Assembly (NCBI GenBank): GCA_963701675.1
Contig: OY969623.1
Location: forward strand, 6,510,001-6,574,000
Length of the DNA: 64,000 bases
Reading direction: 5' to 3'
Source of the DNA: G963701675 sp963701675
GTDB taxonomy: Bacteria > Planctomycetota > Planctomycetia > Gemmatales > Gemmataceae
The position numbers were made by a program, and so were the translations under genes. Under the pieces are notes generated by a model. That model worked only from the letters and a program-made list of their open reading frames with translations, ran no database searches and was not told where the DNA came from. Of the stretch, positions 36,112-44,052 are shown piece after piece (positions within the stretch are counted from its first letter, which is position 1; each line of letters starts with the position of its first letter).

Positions 36112-37011
36112 CTAAAACTCCGCTCCGCTCACGACCTTGCCGTCCGAGATGTTGCCCATGTACATGAAGGCGTACGGATTAATTCCATAGGAGAGGCGCT
36201 GCACCGAGCCGTCGCCAAAGGCGGCGTGAAACACTGCCGGGTGGGACGAGCCGAATCGGCCGACCAGCGTCGGCGTTCCCGACACGCCGGCGTCGTAGTC
36301 CGGCGCCGGCCTCCACTCCGGATAGATGGCGCCGTCGGTGTGGCGAATCGTGTCGTGGTCCCAGCCGGCCGTGTAGCCTTCGTTGTCGTCCGGCTGCCAT
36401 TCTCCCAGCTTCGCGATGTAAAGCTGTTTTTCGCTGACGAACAGCGTATTGCTCATGCCATCCGTGATTTCGACCATGCGGCGCGGGTATTGGTGGCGAA
36501 CGACGCCGGTTCCCTCCGAGTTGCTGGCGGCGTAGTCACACATCGCCGTGGTAAACGGAGTCGGAGAGCCGGGGATTTGCGTCTTGGTGCTGGGCGGGTA
36601 CTTGCCGTCGTGGGCCGTCATCGGTCCACGCCTGGAAGGACAAAAGAAAAGTGCGTTCGGCGTGCTGACGGCAACGTAGGCGCCGGCCTTCCAGGTGTTG
36701 TTGCCTTCCATGTACGGCAGGATGGCAAATCCCCAACCCGCCTTCTGGTCGAAACCGATCGCGGGTGCTCCACTGACGTAGCTCGGCGGAAACGTCGGGC
36801 CCCAGCCTCCGGCCGGGAAGCAGCCGACGTTGTCGTGATGGCTATGAAACGCCAGGACCAGTTGCTTCAAGTGATTTCGACATTTGGCGCCGTTCGCCGA
36901 TTCGCGCGCTTTCTGCACCGCCGGCAGCAGCAAGGCAATAAGGACGCCGATTATGGCAATAACCACCAGCAACTCCACGAGAGTAAACCCACGCTGACGC
37001 GACGTAGTCAT
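36112..37011 (-). CDS. DUF1559 pilin-like protein with H-X9-DG motif
   Basis: A 299-residue protein. RQRGFTLVELLVVIAIIGV at residues 6-24 is a type IV prepilin signal: cleavage would fall between Gly8 and Phe9, with Glu at position +5 of the mature protein, followed by a hydrophobic helix. The body is DUF1559, large in number in planctomycetes, with SNTLFVSEK in the middle. HPAVFHAAFGDG near the C-terminus fits the H-X9-DG motif. It probably belongs to a pseudopilin or cell-surface fibre; exact role unknown. The ATG at 37011 has GGAGGTG upstream; the longer frame to 37137 merely translates a palindromic repeat. It is the only membrane-type signal in the window. Confidence 0.93.
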   Translation of the reverse strand: MTTSRQRGFTLVELLVVIAIIGVLIALLLPAVQKARESANGAKCRNHLKQLVLAFHSHHDNVGCFPAGGWGPTFPPSYVSGAPAIGFDQKAGWGFAILPYMEGNNTWKAGAYVAVSTPNALFFCPSRRGPMTAHDGKYPPSTKTQIPGSPTPFTTAMCDYAASNSEGTGVVRHQYPRRMVEITDGMSNTLFVSEKQLYIAKLGEWQPDDNEGYTAGWDHDTIRHTDGAIYPEWRPAPDYDAGVSGTPTLVGRFGSSHPAVFHAAFGDGSVQRLSYGINPYAFMYMGNISDGKVVSGAEF

Positions 37012-37060
37012 TGGGCACCTCCGAGTACACGCTATGACTTCCAGCACCTCGCTAACGTTT

Positions 37061-37125
37061 CCGGTAGTACAGACATTTCTGTCTGTGCTCGGCTCCCGCA
37101 CAGACAGAAATGTCTGTGCTACCGG
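37061..37125. repeat. Large REP-like palindrome with 28-base arms
   Basis: The arms at 37061-37088 and 37098-37125 differ at one base and surround a nine-base loop. Each arm contains ACAGACATTTCTGTCTGT, itself a near-palindrome. It lies between the beta-helix gene (stop 37134) and the DUF1559 start, so it could terminate or separate the two. ACAGACATTTCTGTCTGT-type repeats recur in planctomycete genomes, as far as I recall. Confidence 0.85.
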
Positions 37126-37133
37126 TTTGTGTT

Positions 37134-38648
37134 TCAATCAATGGCATCCCAATCGGCCGTCGTCAGAACTACGGCCAGTAGTTCCCTTCCAGGACGCATG
37201 GCAGGCGGTATCGGCGTCGCCTGCACCTCGAACGCGCCGATGTCAATCGTGCCGTTCACGATCCGCGGAAACCCCGGCCCGCGCTGGTCCCATTCGGGGG
37301 CATCGGTGTTGTCACCGGCGTCGATGGCCGGGCTGCCGGGGAGGAGGGCGTGGGTGAACGTCAGGCCGCCGTTGTCGGCGAGCGGGCCCAGAACCGGATC
37401 GATGTCGAGTAGGTCGGTATCGGAGTACCCGCTGCCGCCGACGCTGTCACTGATTAGGTTGAAGCCCGAATTCGAGAGGTTTCCGTAGAGATCATTTCCA
37501 TCCGGAGAGGCGTTGCCTGCTACGATCGTGTTCGACATGGACAGGGATGCGTAGACCGCTATCCCACCTCCGCCGGTATCCGCGTGGTTATTGACAATGG
37601 TGCTGTGGCTGATGGTGACCGCCGAACTATTGGTTAGCAGGATTCCGCCGCCGTGCCCGTAAGTATTGGGATTGATGATCGTCCGCCGCGCCGAGTTCTG
37701 GGAGAGGGTACTATTCGTCAAGGTTAAGCTGCCGCCTAACTGATAGATCGCGCCGCCCCAGCCAATTTCTGCCAAAGCAGAGTTGTTGTCGATCAGCGAG
37801 CTGCTTACCGTGACTTCGCCGCCTTCGTTGTACATCGCGCCGCCCACGCCGTAGTAGCCGCCGCCCGTGAAGTTCGACGAGATCGCGCTACCGACGATCG
37901 TGGCGTTTCCTTTGTTGAAAACGGCGCCCCCACGTGAGATGGCGGAGAAACCATCATCGGAAGCGCTATTGTTTCGGATACTCGAGCTATAAACGAAGAG
38001 TGTCCCTAGATTGGCGATGCCGCCTCCGTTGGCGTACTGTCGGCTGTTGGTGTTTTCAGAGACCGAGCAAGTCCACACCCACAACGTTCCGGTGTTGTAA
38101 ATGCCCGCACCGTCGCCCGCTTGACCGGCCCCGGCAGGCACCACGTTTTCCACTATCGAGGACTCCCTGAGCACGAGGGAACCTGAGTTATAGACTCCCG
38201 CCCCTTTGTCGGAGTGGCCGCCGGTCAGAGTGAGTCCGGAGATCTCGACGCTGGCGCTACTCTCGACGAACAATACGCGGGCATTTTGTCGTGCGTCGAT
38301 CGTGACCGCGTCCATACCGGGACCAGCAATGACGAGCTCGCCCGCGAGACTGGGAAGAGCACTGTTCAACCCGATCGTCCCTGTCACCGTGAAGTCAATG
38401 ACATCCGGCCCCGGCTCGGCGTTGACCTTGTTGATGCAGTAGCGCAAGTCGCCGCGGAAGCCTTTGCCGACGCCGGCGTCGCTCAGCCGAGTGACGTGGC
38501 AAGTGGACAGCATCGTGCGGTCTTCAAGAGGCTCCAATCGTGGCGCGTAGGGTGCGTCAAGTCTTCGCAGACGCACCGTTTGTCGCACGGGTCGGCGGTG
38601 CGTCTTCGAAGACTCGACGCACCCTACGGGGAAGTTCGGATGGTTCAT
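37134..38648 (-). CDS. Right-handed beta-helix protein with repeat-encoded N-terminal segment
   Basis: A 504-residue paralogue of the proteins at 38660 and 4562. Residues 8-35 (VGCVESSKTHRRP onward) are encoded by a palindromic REP element, so the planctomycete motif RLEPLEDRTMLS sits about 30 residues further in than in the relatives. TCHVTRLSDAGVGKG and DLRYCINK follow, then beta-helix turns with GGGIANLGTLFVYSSS-type motifs, and the GSPAIDAG, DQRGPGFPR, DIGAFE end of choice-of-anchor Q proteins. It ends VVLTTADWDAID. The ATG at 38648 has AGGAGA upstream. The insertion keeps the frame open; whether it disturbs export is unknown. Confidence 0.88.
   Translation of the reverse strand: MNHPNFPVGCVESSKTHRRPVRQTVRLRRLDAPYAPRLEPLEDRTMLSTCHVTRLSDAGVGKGFRGDLRYCINKVNAEPGPDVIDFTVTGTIGLNSALPSLAGELVIAGPGMDAVTIDARQNARVLFVESSASVEISGLTLTGGHSDKGAGVYNSGSLVLRESSIVENVVPAGAGQAGDGAGIYNTGTLWVWTCSVSENTNSRQYANGGGIANLGTLFVYSSSIRNNSASDDGFSAISRGGAVFNKGNATIVGSAISSNFTGGGYYGVGGAMYNEGGEVTVSSSLIDNNSALAEIGWGGAIYQLGGSLTLTNSTLSQNSARRTIINPNTYGHGGGILLTNSSAVTISHSTIVNNHADTGGGGIAVYASLSMSNTIVAGNASPDGNDLYGNLSNSGFNLISDSVGGSGYSDTDLLDIDPVLGPLADNGGLTFTHALLPGSPAIDAGDNTDAPEWDQRGPGFPRIVNGTIDIGAFEVQATPIPPAMRPGRELLAVVLTTADWDAID
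37204..37388. repeat. Direct repeat, copy 1 (3-prime end of beta-helix gene)
   Basis: About 185 bases almost identical to 38709-38893, encoding the choice-of-anchor Q end. Differences are scattered single bases plus a short divergent patch. It fits recent duplication or gene conversion between adjacent paralogues. Confidence 0.8.
38546..38628. repeat. REP-like palindrome inside a coding region
   Basis: The arms at 38546-38578 and 38596-38628 (33 bases each) differ at two positions and surround 17 bases. The arm contains GGTGCGTC and GACGCACC. It lies wholly within the N-terminal codons of the gene at 37134-38648 and is translated in frame. Confidence 0.85.
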
Positions 38649-38659
38649 GTTGATTTCTC

Positions 38660-39868
38660 CTAATCGACGTCAGCGAGATTGGCCGTGATCAGAAACGCCC
38701 ACGGAGCCGGCGGTATCGGCGTCGCCTGCACCTCGAACGCGCCGATGTCAATCGTGCCTTTCACGATCCGCGGAAACCCCGGCCCGCGCTGGTCCCATTC
38801 GGGGGCGTCGGCGTTGTCACCGGCGTCGATGGCCGGGCTGCCGGGGAGGAGGGCGTGGGTCAGCGTCGGCCCGCCATTATCGGCGAGCGGGCCGAGCATG
38901 GGATCGACGTCCAGAATGTCGGTGGGCGCATATCCGGTTCCCCCGGTTGAGTTGCCGATCAAGTTATGGCCGGATGACTTAAATTCGACAGCTTTCAAAT
39001 CAGAAGGCGCGCCGTTGTGGGCTTGGTTGCCAGCGATGATGGTATTGCGGGCGTCAACATCGGCCCCGTAAATACCGCCGCCACCATAAAAGGAAGCGTC
39101 GGATTTCACATAACGGTTGTCAGTGATGGTACTGTGTCGGAGATACAGCGTCCCATTCATACTTATGATGCCGCCGCCCACGTCCTCTGCTTGGTTTCCG
39201 CTAATGGTGCTGTTGACAATTGTCGCGTTGCCGTGATTGTCGATTCCGCCTCCGTATCCATTGAACGCAGCATTAACGTCATTGGCCGAGATCGTACTAT
39301 TGACAACAAGAAGCGTCCCGTCATTGAAAATCCCACCGCCATGGCATTCGATCCCTCCTGTGCGATTTCCCGTAATGACCACGGAACCGACGGTCAGTGT
39401 CCCGTCGTTGAATATGCCGCCCCCCCAACACTCTTCGTCGGAAGTAAGAGCGACGGCATAGCCGTTGGAAATGGTGATGCTGTATATTTGGACGTTCTTA
39501 CCGGAGTATATAGTGAAGATTCGGTAGTCACCGCCAGAGTCACGCCGCACGGTCACCGTATCCGGCCCCGGTCCGGCGATGATCAAGTCATCCGAAATGT
39601 CCGGTAGCGCCCCCGTCAGGTTGATGGTGCCGTGGGCCGTCGCACTAAAAATGATCAGATCTTCCCCGGCATCCGTGTTGGCCCTTGTGATGCAGTAACG
39701 CAAGTCGCCACGAAAGCCTTTGCCGACGCCGGTGTCGCTGAGCCTGGTGACGTGACAGGTGGCCAGCAGCTGACGATCTTCAAGCGGCTCCAGGGTCAGT
39801 TTACGCCAATCTCGGACACAATGTGATCTGTAAGTTATTGATCTAGAACGCCTTATGACAGAAAACAT
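38660..39868 (-). CDS. Right-handed beta-helix protein with choice-of-anchor Q-like end
   Basis: A 402-residue protein. The start is uncertain: the ATG at 39868 (MFSVIRRSRSITYRSH) has only a weak GGGGAA upstream; a TTG at 39958 would add 30 residues. LTLEPLEDRQLLATCHVTRL and GKGFRGDLRYCITRAN match the two paralogues. About eight beta-helix turns follow, with WGGGIFNDGTLTV and HGGGIFNDGTLLV nearly identical to each other, and CWGG and CHGG cysteines in consecutive turns. The end GSPAIDAG, DQRGPGFPR and DIGAFEVQ is shared almost base for base with the neighbour downstream. It ends FLITANLADVD. Confidence 0.87.
   Translation of the reverse strand: MFSVIRRSRSITYRSHCVRDWRKLTLEPLEDRQLLATCHVTRLSDTGVGKGFRGDLRYCITRANTDAGEDLIIFSATAHGTINLTGALPDISDDLIIAGPGPDTVTVRRDSGGDYRIFTIYSGKNVQIYSITISNGYAVALTSDEECWGGGIFNDGTLTVGSVVITGNRTGGIECHGGGIFNDGTLLVVNSTISANDVNAAFNGYGGGIDNHGNATIVNSTISGNQAEDVGGGIISMNGTLYLRHSTITDNRYVKSDASFYGGGGIYGADVDARNTIIAGNQAHNGAPSDLKAVEFKSSGHNLIGNSTGGTGYAPTDILDVDPMLGPLADNGGPTLTHALLPGSPAIDAGDNADAPEWDQRGPGFPRIVKGTIDIGAFEVQATPIPPAPWAFLITANLADVD
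38709..38893. repeat. Direct repeat, copy 2
   Basis: Partner of 37204-37388, at the corresponding place in the adjacent paralogue. Confidence 0.8.
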
Positions 39869-39977
39869 GCGAGTTTCCCCGGCTGGTTCAGCCCTTGATG
39901 AGCGCGCACGCCGAACGCGCGCGAGATCCCCTACTAGTAAAGGGTGATTTGAGGCCAAAACCGGACGCGCGAATTAG
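39869..39977. other. Junction with no gene recognised
   Basis: 109 bases between the likely true end of the delta-60 gene and the beta-helix start at 39868. A GCGCGC pair separated by nine bases is present. I see no clear promoter or terminator. Confidence 0.4.
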
Positions 39978-40193
39978 CTATTTTTCAGAATTTCCGAATG
40001 AGACGTTTATGAGAAACGCCTCGGGGGCTGGTTCCACACGCTTTAGTAGCGGGACGCGCGATGGAGCAATTCGTTTTGCGGATGCCACGTTTTCGCTCAC
40101 TTCAGCTTTCGGGGCTGGCGCTAATGCCGGCGCCGGATGAGATGACCGAATAAGACTTGGTTTTTCAACAATGGATGGGATCGGCGCGGGCAC
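39978..40193 (-). other. Displaced Pro/Ala-rich tail of the delta-60 gene
   Basis: In a shifted frame this reads VPAPIPSIVEKPSL, SSHPAPALAPAPKAEV and RIAPSRVPLLKR, ending INVSFGNSEK. It is a proline-rich linker and end box like those of the neighbouring propeller proteins. Adding one G at CAACCG near 40193 gives APMPAQPVPAPIPS and joins it to the gene at 40121-41647. Confidence 0.6.
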
Positions 40194-41647
40194 GGTTGTG
40201 CCGGCATCGGAGCGCAATTGTCACATAGACGGATGATCCCGAAGCCCGCGAAGGTTCCGATCTCCGGGCCGAAGTCTTGCGTATGGAAGCCGCCTGCTAG
40301 AATCTTGTCGTCCGGTTGTACGACAATTTGCCACGACTGGTCCTGATCGCCGCCGGAGTTGGGGAAGTTGGATCGGAAGGACTCCTCGAAAACTCCGCCC
40401 TCGCTGTAGCGAGCTCCCGAGAAATAAGAGAGGACGCCTTGATCGAAGGCTTTGCCGGTAATCACGATCTTGTTGGCGTTCGCCCCGAGCCGCTGTAGGG
40501 CGACGGAGTGCGCTATATCGGCATAGGCCAGGTCTGTAATGACCCGGCCGTCATCGTTGACTTCCCCAAAATCCAAATCGAGCTGGCCGTCCGCATGCAA
40601 TCGGGCCAGGGCGAAGTCTCTAAAGTGATCACCCATTTGCAGATAGCCGCTCTCACCGGCAAGCACGATTCTCTCTTCATTGGCAATCGTCTGCAGGACC
40701 AGGGACCAGGCGGAGTCATCGTGTGCGTAGGGCGAGCCCTTCTTAAAGTCGATGAAGCGCATGCCGGGTATGGGCGAGTCCGTGGCGAATTCGTCGCTGT
40801 CGAGAGTGCCGTTCGATTCCAGGCGAATCACGGCAAAATCACTGCCTTGGTTCGTACTGATCACGTCGGTGCCGCAGGCCAGAATCTTCTGATCGGCCGT
40901 AATCGCCAGGCCGTAGACTTCGTTCTCGTCGTGGCCGGCGAGAACCACGCGGCCACGGGTGCCGAAGGTCGGGTCGAGCCGGCCGTTGCTGAGCAAGCGG
41001 GCGATCGCGAAATGTCTCCCCGTCAGGTTGAAAGGATCGTTGACAAAGTCGGCGGTCCCGCCCACGAGGATCTTGTCGCCTTGGATTGCCAGCGCCCACG
41101 GCATGCCGTCGAACATCGGCTGGCCGTTTTCGAAGAACGTGATCGTGACTTTACCATTGCAACTGGGGCAGCCGAACGATAAGTCCGGACTGCCGTCCGG
41201 GTGGAGCCGCATCACACCGATGCCTCTCTTGTTGCTCAGCGGGTTGGGATACACGTGCGCCGCAATGACGATTCGCTCTTCACCGCCGATGTTCTGCATG
41301 GCCACGGCATTGATGGGCTCGATTTGCGGTCCATCGTAGAACGAAATGCTGACTTTGCCGCCGTTTCCGAAGGTAGGATCGAGCTGGCCATCGTTGACGC
41401 CGTCGTTGAGAAAGCGCATAAGGGCCATGTTTCCGTTGTGTTCCGCACCGGTCCAACCAACCATGATGATCTTGTTGTCGCTTTGCAGAATCGTCCGCCG
41501 GGATTCCCCCTTGTTCACTTCGAAAACGTGCCCGTCGGGATAACCGGGTGTGGTAAAGGACGGGTCCAACATTAAAGTCAGTAGCGAACGCTCTTCGAGC
41601 GGCTCAAGGTTGAGTCGGCATCGCATGATGTTCCGGTCAGTCGACAT
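40121..41647 (-). CDS. Delta-60 repeat protein, one seven-bladed propeller (tail shifted)
   Basis: A 508-residue frame. After RLNLEPLEERSLLTL come delta-60 repeats (DUF5122 type), each with an A-x-x-R-L strand and LDPTFG: MALMRF, IGVMRL, FAIARL, FAVIRL, FALARL, SGARYSEGG and FGIIRL make seven. The extra LDPSF at the very N-terminus would complete the seventh unit, a velcro closure of a seven-bladed propeller. The present end RRSHPLLKNQVLF is probably out of frame; a proline-rich tail continues to 39978 in another frame. CPSCNG in one repeat could form a disulphide. The ATG at 41647 has AGAGGAAG upstream and lies directly after the upstream stop. Confidence 0.88.
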   Translation of the reverse strand: MSTDRNIMRCRLNLEPLEERSLLTLMLDPSFTTPGYPDGHVFEVNKGESRRTILQSDNKIIMVGWTGAEHNGNMALMRFLNDGVNDGQLDPTFGNGGKVSISFYDGPQIEPINAVAMQNIGGEERIVIAAHVYPNPLSNKRGIGVMRLHPDGSPDLSFGCPSCNGKVTITFFENGQPMFDGMPWALAIQGDKILVGGTADFVNDPFNLTGRHFAIARLLSNGRLDPTFGTRGRVVLAGHDENEVYGLAITADQKILACGTDVISTNQGSDFAVIRLESNGTLDSDEFATDSPIPGMRFIDFKKGSPYAHDDSAWSLVLQTIANEERIVLAGESGYLQMGDHFRDFALARLHADGQLDLDFGEVNDDGRVITDLAYADIAHSVALQRLGANANKIVITGKAFDQGVLSYFSGARYSEGGVFEESFRSNFPNSGGDQDQSWQIVVQPDDKILAGGFHTQDFGPEIGTFAGFGIIRLCDNCAPMPAQPCPRRSHPLLKNQVLFGHLIRRRH

Positions 41648-41649
41648 GA

Positions 41650-44052
41650 TTACTTCCTCTGGAATCCGTCATTGATAAAAGCGAAATCAAGCAACTCGGT
41701 GTCGGCGATCGCTCTTCGCGGAGCACGAGGGAGCAGTAGTTTGGTCGGCGTTGAGAACGCGTCCGCGGCAGGCGCCGTCGGCAACGGTTCGACCGGGATG
41801 GGAGGTGGCGCCCACGCACGTGCCGTTGCGGCGTCGGCACTCGGTTCGATAGGCGGAACGGGAAGCGGCGCCGGCCAAACGCCATCGTTCAACAATACCG
41901 TGACGCCACCAGGAATAACGTGGTTTCCAATCGCCAGGTCGGCGTCACCATCGCCGTCGAAATCCGCGGCAGCCAGCGAGCGCGGGTAGGCGCCCGCGAA
42001 GAAGTCAACGGCGGGGTGAAACGTGCCGCTGCCGGTGTTGCGGTACACACTGATGTTGTTGGAAAGTTGATTGGCGGACGCGATGTCGAGCGTTCCATTC
42101 GCATCGAAGTCCGCGACGGTCAGTGCCAGCGAGCTATTTGGCGCCGCGTAGCTTACGGCTGCCTGGAAAGTGCCGTCCCCATTGCCCTTTAGCGTGCGAA
42201 GCGTGCTTCCTTGGGAATGCGGATTGGTGAGAGCGATGTCCAGTTTGCTGTCACCATCGAAATCCGCAGCCACAATGGCGATGGCCAATGATCCAGCGCT
42301 ATAACTTACCGGAGGTGCAAAGCTGCCATTGCTGGCATTCAATAACACACGCAGGGCATTAGTTTCCGCCACATTGGTGACCGCAACATCTCGGTCTCCG
42401 TCGCCGTCGAAATCTCCGATCGCCACGCCGCTCGCAAACGAGCCTGCGGCGAAACTGAACGGGCCGCGAAATCGACCGGTGCCGGTCCCACGAAGGACAC
42501 TGATGGTGCCTGGATTCGTGTTATTCGTTACGACGATATCCGGGATGCCGTCGCCCGTGACGTCGCCGACCGCGGCAGATTCCGGTGACGGCCCGGCGTT
42601 GAAGGTCCGCACGGGGAAGAACGTACCGTCACCTTTGCCGAGCAGAACACTCACCGTATTGGCGCCCCAAGAATTCGGAACGGCCAGGTCAGGGAAGCCG
42701 TTCAGATCGAAATCACCGACCGCCAAATTCGCCGGGGTCGGACCGGCCGCGAAGCTGGTAGACGGTTGGAAGCCCCCGCTTTCATTTCCAAGAAGTACGG
42801 TAACCTTCCCCGGAGGGAAGGCACTGTTGGTCACCGCGACGTCCAGGTTGCCGTCGTCGTCGAAGTCGGTGACGATCGTGCCGTAAGGAGGCGCGGCCCC
42901 GGCCGCGTAAGTTTGCACCGCCTGGAACAAGCCGCCGCCGGCGTTACGCAAGATCGTCACGGTGCCCGTGGTGACGCGGTTCGCTACGATAAGGTCCAAG
43001 TCGACATCGCCATCAAGGTCGGCCGCCGCAACATAACGCGGTGTAGTTCCGGCGAGCAGACCGGACGTCAGTTCAAAATCGACCGTGCCGGTACCTGTCA
43101 GCACGCTGAGCGAGCCTGAACCCTCATTCGACGTTACGAGGTCGATGCGCGAGTCGCCATCCACGTCCACCGCGATCACGGATCGAGGGAATGTGCCGGT
43201 AAAGTGTTGGTCCTCAAAGGCAAATGTGCCGTCGCCGTTGCCCCGCCAAACGGTGACCCGGTTGTAGCCCGTGCCGTGGCTGACCGCGAGATCGAGATTG
43301 CCGTCGCCGTTGAAATCGCCTGTCGCCGCGGCGATCGGCATGAAATCTTCGTAAAGGGCGCCGCCTTGAAACGTGCAGTCCCCATTGCCCAGGAGGGCCT
43401 TTACTCGGCGGTCGTACCACCACTCGGCGCCAGCGTCGTAGTAGTAGCCAACGGCGATGAGATCCAGATCATCGTCCCCGTCGAAATCGCCGACGACGAG
43501 GTCCTTGGGATCGGTGTCGACGCTTACCGTGCCGGCATGGGTGAAGTTGCCGTTGCCGTCGTTGCGAAAGGCCGCCACATTACTGCCGAGTTGGTTGGCA
43601 ACGGCGAGGTCGGTGTCGCCGTCATCGTCGAAATCCCCACCCACGACCGCGCTCGGGTAACTGCCGGCATTGTAGCTCACGGGCGATTGAAATGTACCGT
43701 CTCCGTTGCCTCGCGGGATCGTCAGATTCGAGAACAAGGAGTCATTCGCGACCGCCAGATCCATGTCGCCGTCGCCGTCGAAATCGGCGGCAATCACATC
43801 TCTCGGCTTCTCGCCGGCCGCGTAACTGACCGGAGCGTGATACCCGCCCGGTTTCGCGATCAGGATGCTCACCGTGCCCACCGTCGTAGGGTTCGCCACG
43901 GCAATGTCCGGCACACCATTTCCGTTGAAGTCGGCAACGGCGACCGCAACGGGGAACGGCCCGGCCGCAAAGGAAGGCGACGTGAAGAAGCTGGGCAGAT
44001 CACGGCGCTCAAGGGCGAGCAAGAGCGGTCTCACCAAGTACTTGCGAGTCAT
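41650..44052 (-). CDS. FG-GAP propeller protein, 14 repeats, FRG box at repeat 11
   Basis: An 800-residue intact protein. The start MTRKYLVRPLLLALERRDLPSFF (ATG at 44052, AGGGAG upstream) carries the shortest and most hydrophobic N-terminus in the family. Fourteen calcium loops run from ADFNGNGVPD to ADFDGDGDAD. The variant box RGTGTGRFRGPFSFAAG precedes loop 11. DYNA-like insertions include YYYDAGAEWWYDRRV near residue 230. The tail differs from the main family: NDGVWPAPLPVPP, then a Pro/Ala linker, RRAIADTELLDFAF and final INDGFQRK. It is the tandem twin of 44009-46441, sharing repeat order and box position. Confidence 0.92.
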   Translation of the reverse strand: MTRKYLVRPLLLALERRDLPSFFTSPSFAAGPFPVAVAVADFNGNGVPDIAVANPTTVGTVSILIAKPGGYHAPVSYAAGEKPRDVIAADFDGDGDMDLAVANDSLFSNLTIPRGNGDGTFQSPVSYNAGSYPSAVVGGDFDDDGDTDLAVANQLGSNVAAFRNDGNGNFTHAGTVSVDTDPKDLVVGDFDGDDDLDLIAVGYYYDAGAEWWYDRRVKALLGNGDCTFQGGALYEDFMPIAAATGDFNGDGNLDLAVSHGTGYNRVTVWRGNGDGTFAFEDQHFTGTFPRSVIAVDVDGDSRIDLVTSNEGSGSLSVLTGTGTVDFELTSGLLAGTTPRYVAAADLDGDVDLDLIVANRVTTGTVTILRNAGGGLFQAVQTYAAGAAPPYGTIVTDFDDDGNLDVAVTNSAFPPGKVTVLLGNESGGFQPSTSFAAGPTPANLAVGDFDLNGFPDLAVPNSWGANTVSVLLGKGDGTFFPVRTFNAGPSPESAAVGDVTGDGIPDIVVTNNTNPGTISVLRGTGTGRFRGPFSFAAGSFASGVAIGDFDGDGDRDVAVTNVAETNALRVLLNASNGSFAPPVSYSAGSLAIAIVAADFDGDSKLDIALTNPHSQGSTLRTLKGNGDGTFQAAVSYAAPNSSLALTVADFDANGTLDIASANQLSNNISVYRNTGSGTFHPAVDFFAGAYPRSLAAADFDGDGDADLAIGNHVIPGGVTVLLNDGVWPAPLPVPPIEPSADAATARAWAPPPIPVEPLPTAPAADAFSTPTKLLLPRAPRRAIADTELLDFAFINDGFQRK

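Noticed and set aside
36226..37488. Long plus-strand frame of 420 codons
   Set aside because: It runs antisense through the DUF1559 gene, the palindrome and a beta-helix gene, has no ribosome site and no recognisable domain. It is a shadow of GC-rich coding sequence.
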